From assembly GCA_963575645.1 (NCBI GenBank), contig OY754468.1:5146001-5210000 (forward strand): DNA of 64,000 nt, read 5' to 3'. The DNA comes from Xanthostigma xanthostigma (lineage: Eukaryota; Arthropoda; Insecta; Raphidioptera; Raphidiidae). This document shows, piece by piece, positions 36,284-47,662 of the stretch. Within the stretch, counting starts at the first letter, position 1. Every line of letters begins with the position of its first letter. A program made the position numbers and the translations under genes. A model generated the notes under the pieces. The model did no database searches. It saw only the letters and a list, made by a program, of their open reading frames with translations, and had not been told where the DNA came from.

Positions 36284-37276
36284 GGGTCCAGTACGATAAC
36301 ACTATGCACCCAAATTTTGAAAATTTTTTTTTTAAGTCATAGAAAACGCTAAATTTTGACGTTCAAAAAAAAAAACTTTGCGGATTATTCACAAATTTCC
36401 TCAAAAATACGTGAAAAAAATGGAACTACTTTTCGTCTTTCACTGTCATTTTTTGAATCTAACCAATCAAAAATCACAAATACACGTCATAGCAACTGGT
36501 GTAGAATTATTGTATAACTATCTCACTTTGAACGCAGCTTTCGATTGTGTTATAGATTCGCATACCCGTTTATCGTTCACCCTGGAATTGTTTTTTTAAA
36601 AACTCAACATTTGCCCCTTCCCGTTTCACTGCGAGACAATTCGCATACCCCTTTATCGTTCACCCCAGAATTACAATTCGCATACCCGTTTATCGTTCAC
36701 CCCGGAATTGTTTTTTTAAAAACTCCACATATGCCCCTTCCCGTTTCACTGCGAGACAATTCGCATACCCCTTTATCGTTCACCCCAGAATTACAATTCG
36801 CATACCCGTTTATCGTTCACCCCGGAATTGTTTTTTTAAAAACTCCACATTTTCCCCTTCCCGTTTCACTGCGAGACAATTCGCATACCCCTTTATCAAA
36901 AAAAGCGGTGGTTTTCAATCTTCATGAAAATGTGAGTTTTAAATTTAAAATTCGTTTTATAAATTAAAATTTCCAAATACGACTCTGCTCTGAACGTTCA
37001 ATTGTATTTCATTCCAACCAATTGATATTTCTATCTTTGTTTATCATAGGTACAGGTATATATAACTTTCTCTTTTCTTATCACTATATAAGACAAGATA
37101 GCGATCGCTATAGTAAATAATATATTTACTATACCATATTTAATTTTTTTAAATTAATTTATAAAAATTAATTTTCCGCACTTAAAACGACCAATAACGC
37201 TGTTATATGTTATATAAAACAATAATTGTGAATTTCCAGTGGATATTTTGCATAGCAAGTTATCGTACTCTTACCC
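36284..37276. mobile_element. DNA element (993 bp) carrying a 120-bp minisatellite
   Basis: Ends GGGTCCAGTACGATAAC and GTTATCGTACTCTTACCC are imperfect inverted repeats. An exact 8-bp host duplication AAAGTCAC flanks them (36276-36283, 37277-37284), inside an LTR. The 8-bp target size suits hAT, P or Merlin groups; no transposase is seen. Confidence 0.8.
36555..36900. repeat. Minisatellite, 120-bp period
   Basis: About 2.8 copies of a 120-bp unit, marked by TTTTTTTAAAAACTC at 36590, 36710 and 36830. Each unit is built from ~40-bp sub-units (CATACCCSTTTATCGTTCAC). The open reading frame running through it is a by-product of the 120-bp period (a multiple of three). Confidence 0.85.
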
Positions 37277-37932
37277 AAAGTCACTATTTATGTACACAAA
37301 ATATTTACAACACAGGAAAACACCAAAATTTATTTAGCACACTTATTTATTAACTATATACAGTTCATTTGTCTATTTATCTCAGCAGTTATTTACACAG
37401 TACCTATTGTCAATTTATGTCAACTATTTATCGTTTGTTAACTCGATGAAGCACAATGTATGACTGCCTACTGAGCTATCCAGTGGTTTATATATGCACT
37501 GAATAGTTCTTTCTTTTTCTTGCATTCATTGTTGTCATGAATTTGGCAACAAAGCCCTTTTTACCTACGCATATTGTTAGAACAACGATCAAGTCGATTA
37601 TTGTCTCCCACAACAATATGTGCCTCATTGTTAGAATGACAAGTAGATTATTGTCTCACGAACTTCTTTGTCGTCTCAACGGGGAGTTTGTAACATTATT
37701 ATTATTTATTTTTTTGCAATTATACCAGTTTTAGCTGTCTAATAATTACGATGTTACGCCTATGTCCGAATTTTGATAAAATAGTGCTATTATCAGCTTT
37801 CTTCTATCGTTTTAATTAATAATTTTTCATGTAAACCTGCTTGATAACATTGCATTGTTAATGCATTTCATATTTTAAAGAACATTTTCATAACGTTTAA
37901 AAAACAAACAAAACGTTTAGATTATAATAGTA

Positions 37933-38060
37933 CTAGGCGCTACCCGTGGCTTCGCATGCGATTAAAATGTTTTTATAGTTTTTTCTCGCGTTTTACTTTT
38001 ACTGATACAATTTTAAAATCTTATATAAGTGTATTATTTTTAAATTATTTAAAACTTTGA
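37933..38060 (-). mobile_element. Helitron-like 3' end fragment
   Basis: On the minus strand it ends AAGCCACGGGTAGCGCCTAG, the hairpin-plus-CTAG form of Helitron 3' ends. The 5' part is not recognisable. Confidence 0.45.
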
Positions 38061-38153
38061 GAACATTCGGTTCTCAGAAGAAGTTTCGCTTCCTATTGTC
38101 GAGCTTATGGCACCACTTGATTAGTCTTGCTTCGCAAAGCTGTGCCCCGCTCG

Positions 38154-38213
38154 GCAGAAGTTAATTATCGAAAATTATGAAAAACTTCATATTTTTCGAT
38201 AATTAACTTCTGC
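38154..38213. repeat. Short palindrome
   Basis: GCAGAAGTTAATTATCGAAA is mirrored as TTTCGATAATTAACTTCTGC after an 18-bp loop. Function unknown. Confidence 0.8.
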
Positions 38214-38368
38214 ATTCTATTATAAAATAAGTAGATTTTACTAATTAATTTTTTATATTTTTAGATATTTCTGAAGAAGGTCTAAACCCAGATTGAAACG
38301 TCATTTGTAATATTGATTTATAATTTTATTTTTGTCAATATGTATATATAGTCTGAAAAAAATTGGTC

Positions 38369-38660
38369 GACAATTTTATTTATTTGAATATCATAACTAT
38401 AATACCCGAAATGATAAACTTATGATACCACATAGCAGAACCAGCGTCGGAGCAAGTTCATTTTTTATATTTTTCTGTAAATTATGGAACGAAATACCGC
38501 CATACGTTCGTAATTCATCATCTGTTAGAAATTTTAGAAAAAATTGTAAAATGTTCTTGCTTCAAGAAATGTATTTTCCTATATTCTATTCTATTGTATA
38601 TTTTATTTTGATCAATTTTATTACTGCTCTATTATTTATTTTAGATTCTAAACTTTAATT
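38369..38660 (+). pseudogene. LINE ORF2 C-terminal fragment
   Basis: The plus-strand reading frame contains YHNYNTRNDKLMIPHSRT, then LWNEIPPYVRNSSSVRNFRK. This is the usual C-terminal region of reverse transcriptases of Jockey/CR1-type LINEs (HNYNTR...KLWNELP...SSLxxFKxxLK). Only the last ~95 residues remain, without catalytic motifs. It follows a hairpin motif at 38271. Confidence 0.75.
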
Positions 38661-38828
38661 TTTGTAACTGTTTGTCTTTTATTATTTACTAGTGGTTAAG
38701 CCTGTCTCCGTCAGGCGCAATATCGTAATCCGACAATTCAAAATAGCATCTTTCTTTATACATTATAACAAACAACAATAATAATTAATCTATCATCAAA
38801 ATACGGGATTTTTCTTTAAAAAAATTAT

Positions 38829-39306
38829 TCGTTGTTGAAACCGTGACTGTATGACTGATTTATCAACGCACAGCTCAAACCACTGGACCGATTGGGCTGA
38901 AATTTGGCACACAGATAGTTATTATGACGTAGGTGTCCGCTAAGAACTGCACATTTTTTAAAATTAAACCCCCAAAAAGGATGTAACGGGGGTTCAAAAT
39001 TTGCATGGAGAAATCATATCAGATGTAACAATTCGAAAATGCGCAGAATTACTGCCAACAAATAAATAAACACGTGTTTCATGCTTTTTCCAAAAAACAA
39101 CCCCTTAATTATTGACGAGTTCGTTCACTTAATTATTTTTTTTTTGTGTTTTCTGCGGGTAATTCGGACCCATACTTCGCTTCCTTTATCCTATCATCCT
39201 TAGCCGCAAATCACGTTTTCCTGTATTTTTAACTTAACATCTCACAAAAAAATCATATCTATCCTCGTAACAAATCTAGGCGGACGAAGCCGGGCCAGAG
39301 AGCTAG
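38829..39306 (+). mobile_element. Helitron-like element
   Basis: Same family as 4289-4781 but on the plus strand: ACGCACAGCTCAAACCACTG, GGCTGAAATTTGGCACACAG, then CGGACGAAGCCGGGCC, ending CTAG at 39303-39306. The 5' end is worn. Confidence 0.6.
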
Positions 39307-39705
39307 CTAAAATAATAAATGAATCCTGTGCAGGCGTTCCAACTTCCCCTGCCACAACACTGGCTTGAACCAAAAGAAAACAAGATGTACCTATATTAAA
39401 CGAGTTCCCATATAATGCATTCACGGTTCTCAGACTTCATTGCAACTATTAGCTAATCAATTCACGTTTTGTATAATAAAACTAAAAGCGTTAATTAAAA
39501 CCTAAAGAAATCAATGAGTAGTTGTTATTTGTACGTCATTTAGAAAGCTCTAAATAAAAATCTATTTTAATTGGTAAGATAAAATAATTATTTATGCTAT
39601 TGTGTATTCCTAATGAAATTCACCATAAAAAGATGATTAACGATTTTATAAATTTTATTTATATTTACAGCTCAGAGGTTATGTCGTAGTAGTTAACATA
39701 TATAC

Positions 39706-40109
39706 TGTTACACGCTCCCCGTTGCGACGACAAAGGATATCGTGAGACAACGATCGGCTCATCATTCTAAGAATGACACACAGATTGTTGTCTAACTACA
39801 ATCGGTTCGTCATTCTAACAATGATACACAGATTGTTGTGAGCAACAACAATCGGCTTGTTGTGTGTATATAGTTAATAGATAAGTGTGCTAAATAAATT
39901 TTGGGGTGTTCCTGTGTTGTAAATATTTTGTGTACATAAGTAGTGACTTTTTTTTCATTACTTATTCTTCTATTTTATCAGTTAGAATTGTTGTTTTGTT
40001 TCTGTTGTGTTATAAAGAAGTACTTTTGTTTGCGTGTTTATTTGTTTTGTTAACGTTTTACTATTGTAAATAAATATTTTCCACTACAAACAAGAACAGT
40101 TTTGTTACA
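39706..40109 (+). mobile_element. Short solo LTR with target duplication
   Basis: LTR family of 1628-2276, opening TGTTACACGCTCCCCG and closing AACAGTTTTGTTACA, flanked by ATAC on both sides (39702-39705, 40110-40113). It is shorter than its relatives. LTR-retrotransposon fossil. Confidence 0.8.
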
Positions 40110-40430
40110 ATACTTTTATTATATAGTACCGATCATAGGAATAAAATCGCAGTTAAACTATCAGGGTGCTAAGACATACTTCTATCTTTTTTTAAGTGGT
40201 AAGAACTCGTTGGCTCTGATTGGGTAACGGCATAGATAAAGACATGAAGCTTTTAATAAAGAGAGATATACTTCATGCTAATTTATATAGCATATATTGT
40301 CGGAATAACCAAGGAATTACTTCGAAAAAAGAGACGCAGATATATTTTCGATGCGCTTTGTTGTCTTTGTTCACCGCACATTGAAATAGACAATTCTTCA
40401 TATAGTAATTATTATATATATGAGTTATAA
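40110..40430. other. Unassigned
   Basis: AT-rich sequence between an LTR and a Helitron-like start. I recognise nothing in it. Confidence 0.5.
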
Positions 40431-40617
40431 TCCATACTACTTAATATTATAAACGCGAAAGTAGCTGTCTGTCTGTCTGTTATTTTTTCACGCTTAAATC
40501 GCTGAACAGATTTCGATAAAATTTGGCAAAGAGATATATTGCTTCCTGAGAAAGGACATAGGCTACCTTTTGTTTCAAAAATAAAAACCTGAAGGCGGTG
40601 AAAAAGGGTTATTAATA
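40431..40617 (+). mobile_element. Helitron-like 5' fragment
   Basis: Starts TCCATACTACTTAATATTAT and continues TCTGTCTGTCTGTTATTTTT and ATTTCGATAAAATTTGGCA, typical of the 5' part of lepidopteran Helitron-like repeats. It is cut by the element starting at 40618. Confidence 0.5.
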
Positions 40618-41075
40618 AATAGTATAGGTATTGTGCGACTAGTGAGAGAAGGAAAAGATTCCATGAGCGTGAAATTTGCCGCACGAGCGCAGCGAGTGCG
40701 GTAACACGCGAGTGGAATATTCTCCTTCGATCAATAGTCGCACATAATACTTTATTCAACTAGCACGAGTAATATGTAATCGGGGCCCTGATAAAAGAGG
40801 GACAAATAATAAATCACTTCATTGATTGACGTACCCACCGCCCTCGATGCACACAAGGTGGCCCTGACTTTTGCTGAATTGCGATGCTGTTTTCATATAT
40901 ATATAGATCGCTACCGCGTTCCTATTGGTCCAGAAACTATGCAGTAATATATTACCGTGCAATTTCGGCTCATTATTAGCACTCTACGCGTCAACATGAA
41001 GTAATTTATTATGTCTCCCGAATTTAGCAGGGCCCCGAAATTATATATTACTCACGCGTGTTGAATAAATAGTAT
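40618..41075. mobile_element. Repeat with inner inverted ends (copy A)
   Basis: Matches 50222-50745 in reverse. It contains ATTCAACTAGCACGAGTAAT and, facing it, ATTACTCACGCGTGTTGAAT, an imperfect inverted pair around a ~300 bp core with TCCTATTGGTCCAGAAACTA. No ORF. Family unknown. Confidence 0.65.
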
Positions 41076-41190
41076 ATTACACACCTAGGGAAGTAAAGTA
41101 AGAAATGCCTGAGATCACATATAATGATGTGATATATAGATGTGATCTTAGGCTTTCTTACTTTACTTCCCGTGGTGTGTATACTATTTT
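41069..41190. repeat. Hairpin repeat
   Basis: Arms AGGGAAGTAAAGTAAGAAAT and TTTCTTACTTTACTTCCC with GATCACAT / ATGTGATC inside fold to the centre; about 120 bp. Confidence 0.8.
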
Positions 41191-41272
41191 TTTGCTCGAC
41201 GTAGGCAGGAAGAGGCAACTTCGTTTAGCGCAGCGGGACGAAAGTGGTCGCTTTCTGCCCGTCGAGCAAAAA
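41188..41272. repeat. GC-richer hairpin
   Basis: TTTTTTTGCTCGACGTAGGC mirrored by GCCCGTCGAGCAAAAAAA, enclosing a GC-rich loop. It abuts the hairpin before it. Confidence 0.75.
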
Positions 41273-42139
41273 AAATATTTTCTTAATATAAAATTTTAAC
41301 TGATTTTTCTAATATTATTCATTATTAGCTATTATTGTCATTAAATAATGTTTAGTCAGCGTTACCATGGTACCCATTCTCATATGTGGCCAAAGTAATC
41401 GTTGATCCTATTAACTAATTTGCACAATGGAGTTTTTCTTTTATTCGATGTTCTGTGATACACCCTGTATAGAATATATGTGAATTGTCAACCTTTTGTC
41501 GGTTAATAAATAAATTAGTCTATTTTAAAATTAATGGGGGGTCGCGACAATTTTGCTAATCCCTAAGGTGTCGGTAGGTGAAAAAGTTCAGGGAACGCTG
41601 GCTTTAGCTGTTTCTAATTAGACAATGTGTTGGCCAACCCTGGTGTAGGTAGCTAAGCAGTTACCAGTCGATGCCACGGCGAATGTGTCTGTGTGTGTGT
41701 GTGGAAAGAAGCAGAAGTAGAAGTAAAAAGGGGGCCAATTATTTTCCTTGCTGCTACATCAATCTAGTTTCGCATTCACGCCGTGACGTTTGGGCAATTA
41801 AAGGCTATCTCTCTAACAAGCTCTCCGTGATTTAAACGAATTTTTTACATGTCCCGCTCTTTGTGTGAGAGTCTGTTTGCAAGGTAAAAGGAGATTGGTA
41901 GACGTGTGTATATGAGTTTATATATTATATATAGGTATATGTGTTACAGATAATGAGACGATAAAACTGTCTATAAAAATGAGGGTGTATAAGAAGCGAA
42001 AAAGTATTATTTCTGATTTAGGTACGTATCTACCCTAAGTATAACTGGGAGAGGCTAAGGCGTCGCTTTGTCTCCACAAAGATGCAAATGCTATCAGGTA
42101 TAGTAAAGATGAATACTGTTCAAAATTAAAAAAAATTGC
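41273..42139. other. Unassigned
   Basis: No gene seen. The word TACCCATTCTCATATGTGGC with its flank recurs at 50940-50960, so part of this is repeat. A GT tract lies near 41692-41702. Confidence 0.5.
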
Positions 42140-42222
42140 AGTCAATTGAGCGACGGGACATTTCCAACTTCAAAAACATTGAAATTTGACATATTATAAT
42201 AAAGAAAATAAAATTTCCGTTA

Positions 42223-43247
42223 AGCGGCCTCTAGACTGTCAATATTATTGAGCAATATTTTAGATTGCACAATATTATTGACAGTCTGTGAATGATATTG
42301 AAACATTGTACAATATACAGAGTGAGTCAGACCACCCGTAGCGGTCGTTTTTTTCGAAAACGGTTAGTCGTAGAGAGTTGTGTCAAAAATCTGTATCATA
42401 AAAGCCCATATCAAAATCGGTTTGATATTTATTGTGCAATCTAAAAAAAAGTTGTAGTCTGTGGTTAATATTGCACAATATAAACTATTACTATATTATT
42501 GTTGCAATGATATTGTATAAATACAACATTTAACCTAGACTGTCAATATTATTACGCAATAATATTGCGCAAAAAATAGAAATTTGCCCTATATTGCAGA
42601 ATTAAATAGCGCAATCGTTCTCTCTGAAAAGTCCTGATCAGTGAACATGCTGGCGGGAAAATAGCAAGAAAAAGCGTATAGATGGATGAGAGGGTGGTAT
42701 AAAAAAAGAGATCGGTACACTCACGAAAATTTGCTAAGTGACCTGAAAATAAGCGAACCAAAAGATTTTTGCAACTTTCTGCGATTGAACGCTTCAACAT
42801 TTTATGAACTTTTAAAAATGGTAACCCCCGCTATTGAGAAAAAGAACACCCATCTGCGTACCGCTATTCCTCCAATCCAGCGTTTGTCAATTACAACTGG
42901 TTATTATTGTGCAATATTAACCACAGACAAAACTTTTTTAGATTGCATAATAAATATCAAACCGGCTTTGATATGCTCAATATATTACCATGTAGCCAAT
43001 ATCATTCATAGACTGTCAATAATATTGCACAATATGTAACATTGCGCAATATTATTGATAGCCTAGGGGCTGCTTTTTTATATGTCCAATATATTGTACA
43101 ATGTTTCAGTATCATTCACAGACTGTCAATAATATTGTACAATATAAAATATTGCGCAATATTATTGATAGTCTAGGGGCGCTTCTGAAAGTTTCAATTT
43201 TTTGTGCAATATTATTGCGCAATAACATTGGTAGTCTAGAGGCCGCT
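42223..43247 (+). mobile_element. PIF/Harbinger-type element (1,025 bp)
   Basis: Ends AGCGGCCTCTAGACTGTCAA and its inverted form AGTCTAGAGGCCGCT, with target duplication TTA (42220-42222, 43248-43250). TTA/TAA is the Harbinger signature. Several internal copies of AGACTGTCAATATTATT suggest repeated self-insertion or rearrangement. Confidence 0.85.
42686..42910 (+). pseudogene. Harbinger transposase N-terminal fragment
   Basis: MRGWYKKRDRYTHENLLSDL, then DFCNFLRLNASTFYELLKMV and HLRTAIPPIQRLSITTGYY. This resembles the N-terminal segment of Harbinger transposases (RxW..R...G....L..EL...D...F..FFRMS...F..LL..V.P.I...T..R..I....RL..TL..L). The DDE catalytic part is absent, so it cannot be active. 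Confidence 0.8.
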
Positions 43248-43278
43248 TTAAGGCTGCAGTGACGCGGGTAACGGCTAG

Positions 43279-44332
43279 TATTTAATATTTTTGATATTTG
43301 CCATTCGTTGGCATAATTACCTAAATAATATGTCCAAGCATGAAATCTGTAACCAGTGTTTCGAGACTGACCGTTTTCTGGCACACGCAAGATGGCGCTG
43401 TTATCACTACCTGGGAAAACTCCAGTTTTTTTCCACCTGTTTTCACCATAGTAACCAAAGTTGTTTAGCTTCACAAGACACTACACATAAGTAAGCCATG
43501 AACGTGTGTGCGTAAACCAGAAGCTAACGCCATATTGGTTCATGCGACAGATATCGGCCCACCGCTACACTCGAGCTGGATCTCCTGATTAAGTCTTCCT
43601 GGTTCCAAGTCATGTAAAAATTAAAGCATGCTTAAATAATTTATTTTTAACAATTTAAAGGAGCTATGCCTTTTCTGTTTTCCGTATTTTCTAATTCAAA
43701 AGAAAATTAGATGATTGATGGTACGGAACCCTCGGGGCGCGAGGCCCACTCGCATTTGTCCGTCATTTTAGACGACGCCACGCTTTGGCCTCTTCTAATT
43801 TTAATATTATTCTAGGTAGGTACTTATTCTTATTGCACTTGGAAAATTGAGAAAAAGCTACAACTTATGGGTGACATTGCTGTTTCTTTATCTATTTTAT
43901 TATGCTTGACGCTTTCCCATTTTTATTTGATTTCAATAGTTTTAGACACAATACTTTTAAATACTAAAATAGTATTTTTAATTGGGGAATTATAAAACGG
44001 TCGAATAAAAAAAAAACTCAGTGACTGATGATGAGATACTGATTTAATAACTTGAGCGGTATGAAATAGAGTAAGCAAAAAAATAACTAAACTATCGACA
44101 AATATTGGTTAATAATAAAATCCAGAACGGGCTTACAAACATTGGTTTGTGAATAATCCATTTGAGATATTAAAATAATAGTTGGGTGACTAAATTACTA
44201 AGTGAGCGACTAGAATGCTTTCGGTAATTTTGAAGCAGATATCTTCTTTTGTTTTTACTTTTTATTTTTTTTTTCACTTTGAGACTACAACTTAAAACTC
44301 ACATTTTCATGAAGATTGAAAATCACCGCTTT
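43279..44332. other. Unassigned
   Basis: No convincing gene. Plain AT-rich sequence; a short reading frame at 43291-43494 has no family features I recognise. Confidence 0.45.
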
Positions 44333-44600
44333 TTTGATAAAGGGGTATGCGAATTGTCTCGCAGTGAAATGCGATGAGGCAAAGGTGGAGTTTAAAAAAA
44401 AAATAATTCCGGGGTGAACGATAAACGGGTATACGAGTTGTAATTCCGGGGTGAACGATAAACGGGTATACGAGTTGTAATTCCGGGGTGAACGATAAAG
44501 GGGTATGCAAATTGTCTCGCAGTGAAACGGGGAGGGGCAAATGTGGAGTTTTTAAAAAACAATTCCGGGGTGAACGATAACGGAGCATGCGAATTAAATA
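44333..44600. repeat. Related minisatellite, inverted orientation
   Basis: Sub-units GGGGTGAACGATAAACGGGT and GAATTGTCTCGCAGTGAAA are the reverse complement of those at 36555-36900. The flank AGATTGAAAATCACCGC is also shared, so this is a second copy of the same element, cut down at its outer end. Confidence 0.8.
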
Positions 44601-45629
44601 GTTAATTGTTTGAATAGAACTGCGTTTCAAATCTTCTTGGTTTCCGGGCTTGTATGCCTTGGTCCATTGGTATTACTACCTGACGTTTCGTCTACAACTG
44701 TATTTATTAATTACTGTAGTATTACACATCGTATTTTTAATAAATTATTATTGTTTTGATATATATTTTGAGCGATGCATCGACTGGTCAAAAGCTACAG
44801 CGCTTAATTTGAACAAGTAGCCCAGTATGTGGTCGAAATTCGACCGTAATTCAGTCCGCATTCACAACGCTAATTTTTTACAGTGCATGAATGTAAACAA
44901 TGAATATTTTTTACAATATATGAATGTATGTTTTGTTTTATTTAATTTAATGTATTTATAACACATATTGTACATACATTTTATTTTTCCGCATTCCTCC
45001 ATATGAACTTTAACTATTCCAAATCTCGCACTCCTCTTTGCGCGCAATGTGCTTAAAAAGAGGTACACAGTTTTTTCTTCACTGATTAATATATAGATTT
45101 ATTTCTGGGCTCTCACTTGATCCCGCCCACTTAGCCCAAAGTAAGCTTTTACCAGCCCCCCCTTCTTCTTAAAAGGACCAGGTGATATAATGGAAGGACC
45201 CAAATCATGAACCACAAATTGCTTTAATACTTTGACTATAACTTATAGACATTATATATGTATGTGCAGCGCCCTAATTATAACTAGCTCCCTCTGGCGG
45301 TAGGTAAACCATGTGCGTTCATTATAATATCTTGTTTTCATTAATTAGAGAAGCGAGAATGTTTCTTTTTTCGAAAAAATTCTCCCTGTGTGTTTATACA
45401 CTGGAAGAAGAGAGTGCCCTGGCTGTATACACACATATTATGTGTTTGTGTGTGTGTGTGTGTCTAAACAAGGATAGGGAAACTCACATACTTTATTTCC
45501 AATATAGGTATGGTAGGGCTGCCATAAGCTGGTAGAGATTAGGGAGCTGACGCGCAAAAAAAAATATCGTCCCAACTTTCTGCCGCCTGGTACATAAGGT
45601 ATTTAAGTAATTTAGAGCATTTTTTCTTA
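44601..45629. other. Unassigned, with GT microsatellite
   Basis: No gene seen. On the minus strand at about 44680-44705 lies GTAGACGAAACGTCAGG, related to the hairpin motif of 11459 and 49784. A GT tract lies at 45441-45463. Confidence 0.45.
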
Positions 45630-45974
45630 TCTATACCTATTAATATATAAAGCTGAAGAGTTTGTTTGCTTGTTAGTTTGGTTGAATGCGCTAATCTGAG
45701 GACCTACTGGTTCTAATTGATTTTTTTTTGTTGTATAGTCCATTTATCGAGGAAGGCTATAGACTATATAATATCACGCTACGGTTAATAGGAGCGGAGC
45801 ATCAATGGAAAATGTAACTCAAAATGCTTCCGTCCGAAAAAACCTTTGAACGGTAACTCGGATCATCATGGAATTTGGACACAACATTCATCTTGGTAAA
45901 CTAAGGTATATGTGCGTACTCATATCCCCCCATTCATTCTTTTGCACCTGGGTGAAATCGGGTGAGACCGCTAG
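45630..45974 (+). mobile_element. Helitron-like element, no tRNA module
   Basis: Starts TCTATACCTATTAATATATA and ends GGGTGAAATCGGGTGAGACC followed by GCTAG. This matches the family at 53214-53926 and 60866-61447, but without the tRNA-like insert; 345 bp. Confidence 0.75.
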
Positions 45975-46352
45975 TATGATATATAGGCGGAATCTGGACT
46001 CGTTTTAGGATAAGGGGGATAATTAATGATGTCAAAGATGGTAAAAAAATTGTTAACATTTAAAGACATTTCTGCCGCTCCGTTTCTAGGTTCTGTTAAA
46101 GCTAAATTACCGTGAAATACCAACGGCGGAAATTTTTTCCCAAATGCACTCTCCCCAAGCCACTCCGAAGATAGAGGATTCATGTTATAAATCCACTTTC
46201 TAAGGAGAGGGAAGAATGCAAATGGTCAAAAATTTCCGCTACAGGCATGTATCTCGAACGTAATGCATTTATGGCTAACCCTAGTTTTTCATTATGTCAC
46301 AACTCACACATAAAATAATGCATTACAGTCTAGATACATAAACTACTGTTAT

Positions 46353-47230
46353 ATAGACTTATGGGTCTAAAACCTGGAAAGTGACGAAGGCCATAACAAC
46401 TAAACTGCAAATCTTCATAAAGAAATGTCTCAAAACAATCCTCAAGGTGAAATGGTACGAGCACGTCTCGAACAGCGAACTTTGGAACGTGCATGTCTTG
46501 AGGAAATCTGGATAACTTTAAAACGTAGGAAATGGAATTGGATAGGACACACGCCACGAAAGACAGATGACGACATAGTAAAGAGAGCCTCGGATTGGAA
46601 ATTGGAACCCACAGGGATGTCGTAAAAGAGGAAGATCAAAAATATCCTAGAGAAGAACTGGTCTTGAAGAAGGTATGGAACAAGGAAGGGCACGTTTCGA
46701 ACAGTGACCTTTGGAAACATGCATGTCTTGGGGAAATCTGAATAACTTTAAAACGTAGGAAATGGAATTGGATAGGACACACGTCACGAAAGACAGGTGA
46801 CGACATAGTAAAGAGAGCCTTGGATTCGAAATTGGAACCCACAGGGATGTCGTAAAAGAGGAAGATCAAAAATATCCTAGAAAAGAACTGGTCTTGAAGA
46901 AGGTATGGAACAAGGAAGGGCACGTTTCGAACAGCGACTTTTGGAAACATGCATGTCTTGGGAAAATCTGGATAACTTTAAATCGTAGGAAATAGAATTG
47001 GATAGGACACACGCCACGAAAGACAGGTGACGACATGGTAAAGAGAACCTTGGATTGGATGTCGTAAAAGAGGAAGACCAAAAATATTCTAGAGAAGAAT
47101 TGGTCGTGAAGAAGGTATGGAACAAGAAACGGTCTGGCTTCTAGTAAAAAAATATGGCAAAATACAGAATCAGACTGAAAATTTTCGTAGAAGCCCTACG
47201 CTCCACTTAGAAATTTATTATTATTATTAT
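46353..47230 (+). pseudogene. RTE-like LINE 3' end with tandem triplication
   Basis: Plus-strand coding remnants read TYGSKTWKVTKAITTKLQIF and KKCLKTILKVKWYEHVSNSE, then RRKWNWIGHTPRKTDDDIVK, the usual order of the C-terminal part of RTE-type ORF2 (WIGH.LR motif). The segment with ATTGGATAGGACACACGCC is repeated three times at a 230-bp period (46531, 46761 and 46991). The 3' end is an ATT repeat at 47216-47230. Several frame breaks; inactive. Confidence 0.8.
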
Positions 47231-47652
47231 ATAAACTCGTTGTAAATGTTGAAACGAGTTTCTCAACCCTGTTTAGTTCATTTCGCTCTAAATTGCGTAT
47301 ACCTATCTTTTCTGACGAGGACATGAAGAAAAAAATAACTCTGTTAGCTTATTAACTTGATTCAGTAACGTAACAAACGTTTAAATTGAAATTGTGAAAC
47401 AACGGGCGGCTTTATGTCCACTAACAATGTAGTTTGCGGCCCAAATTAACTGTATAGCTACTGTTGTTTGTGGAGCCATTATTCTTTTCGTTCATCTGGC
47501 TCAAGAGAACTGCTTTCTGCATAGCTGCAAAATCATTGTTACATTGCTCTTAGTTATATAATTTATATTCATAGAGACTATAATCTCCAAAACAGTGTTG
47601 CCAACTGTGAGGATTTAGGCCAAAGTGAATAAGGATTATCTGCATATAAATG
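47231..47652. other. Unassigned
   Basis: No gene or repeat recognised between the LINE tail and the SINE. Confidence 0.45.
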
Positions 47653-47662
47653 TATAGAACAG

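Larger units (their letters stand above)
36124..37695 (-). mobile_element. Solo LTR with nested DNA element
   Basis: Minus-strand copy of the LTR family: on the plus strand it opens TGTAACAAAACTGTTTTAATTC and closes ACGGGGAGTTTGTAACA. Its middle is split by an unrelated DNA element (36284-37276). LTR-retrotransposon fossil; no internal region seen. Confidence 0.75.
42140..43278 (+). mobile_element. Repeat ending GCTAG, interrupted by a Harbinger element
   Basis: Left part 42140-42222 and right part 43251-43278 join to match 62590-62715 (GAGCGACGGGACATTTCCAA ... GACGCGGGTAACGGCTAGT). The CTAG end suggests a Helitron. The 42223-43247 insertion splits it. Confidence 0.55.

Noticed and set aside
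36545-36967. 140-codon frame, or a CRISPR-like array, in the 36.6-kb repeats
   Set aside because: The 120-bp period is a multiple of three, so a repeat alone keeps the frame open. Units are adjacent with no unique spacers, and this is eukaryotic DNA.
37700-40000. A fourth PDI gene upstream of gene 3
   Set aside because: Similarity to the array stops near 36.1 kb; no a' exon or other PDI exon is found up to 64 kb on either strand.
46442-47125. Minus-strand frames at 46.4-47.1 kb
   Set aside because: They repeat because the DNA is triplicated; the plus strand carries the recognisable LINE protein remnants.
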